Source: Bacteroidota bacterium
GTDB lineage: Bacteria > Zhuqueibacterota > JdFR-76 > DREG01
Assembly (NCBI GenBank): GCA_030624545.1
Contig: JAUXJX010000159.1
Span: 1-5,510 of the forward strand
Length of the DNA stretch: 5,510 nt
Direction: 5' to 3'
This document shows positions 5,481 through 5,510 of the stretch, piece by piece. The notes below the pieces were generated by a model that did not search any database, was not told the origin of the DNA, and saw only the letters and a program-made list of their open reading frames with translations. Position 1 is the first letter of the stretch. Each line of letters opens with the position of its first letter. The translations under genes and the position numbers were made by a program.

Positions 5481-5510
5481 AGACCTTGCAGGTCTTGAAG
5501 ACCTGCAAGG
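5481..5510. repeat. Palindromic intergenic element at the right edge, possibly truncated
   Basis: CCTTGCAGGTCT (5484-5495) and AGACCTGCAAGG (5499-5510) are perfect 12-nt inverted arms around a 3-nt loop. The flanking AGA at 5481-5483 suggests that the stem continues past the window. It lies about 30 nt upstream of the lipoprotein start codon. It could be a dispersed intergenic repeat, the terminator of an upstream gene, or a leader hairpin. The missing flank prevents a choice. I recall similar AGACCT-GCAAGG palindromes in Bacteroidota/Calditrichota-like genomes. Confidence 0.55.

Overview
The window is an ordinary-looking stretch of bacterial chromosome. All five genes I can support lie on the minus strand, so transcription runs from high to low coordinates. 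Exported proteins (one lipoprotein, one Sec-type signal peptide, one single-pass membrane protein) and purine-rich Shine-Dalgarno sites point to a diderm bacterium. Three different palindromic intergenic elements resemble those I remember from environmental genomes of the Bacteroidota/Calditrichota/KSB1 kind. That taxonomic hint is weak and comes from memory.

From the right edge: a palindromic element (5481-5510) lies just upstream of a large gene (5451-3082). This gene encodes an outer-membrane-type lipoprotein that joins a serine beta-lactamase/DD-peptidase-fold domain (SLSK, YSN, HGG), two tandem copies of a small linker domain, and a C-terminal VanX-type D-Ala-D-Ala dipeptidase (SRHNRGCAAD and EWWH). 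A second palindromic element (3001-3073) follows its stop codon. Next is an agmatinase-family ureohydrolase (about 2962-2150). Its conserved N-terminus extends upstream of the first ATG and appears to start at a non-canonical ATT behind a good Shine-Dalgarno site. After a 162-nt gap with a plausible promoter come a 65-residue unknown protein (1987-1790) and a membrane-anchored TPR protein (1741-1124), probably one transcript. A 347-nt intergenic stretch holds a third palindromic element and an AT-rich promoter-like site. The last gene (776 to beyond position 1) encodes an exported thioredoxin-fold protein with a CPHC active site and is cut by the window edge.

I see no mobile element, CRISPR array, tRNA or rRNA. 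The most interesting items are the two-enzyme lipoprotein, whose two catalytic domains may both act on D-alanyl peptides outside the cytoplasm, and the apparent ATT start of the ureohydrolase. No pathway clearly unites all five genes. The shared theme, if any, is envelope biology for the lipoprotein, the TPR protein and the thioredoxin-like protein, with the ureohydrolase metabolically separate.
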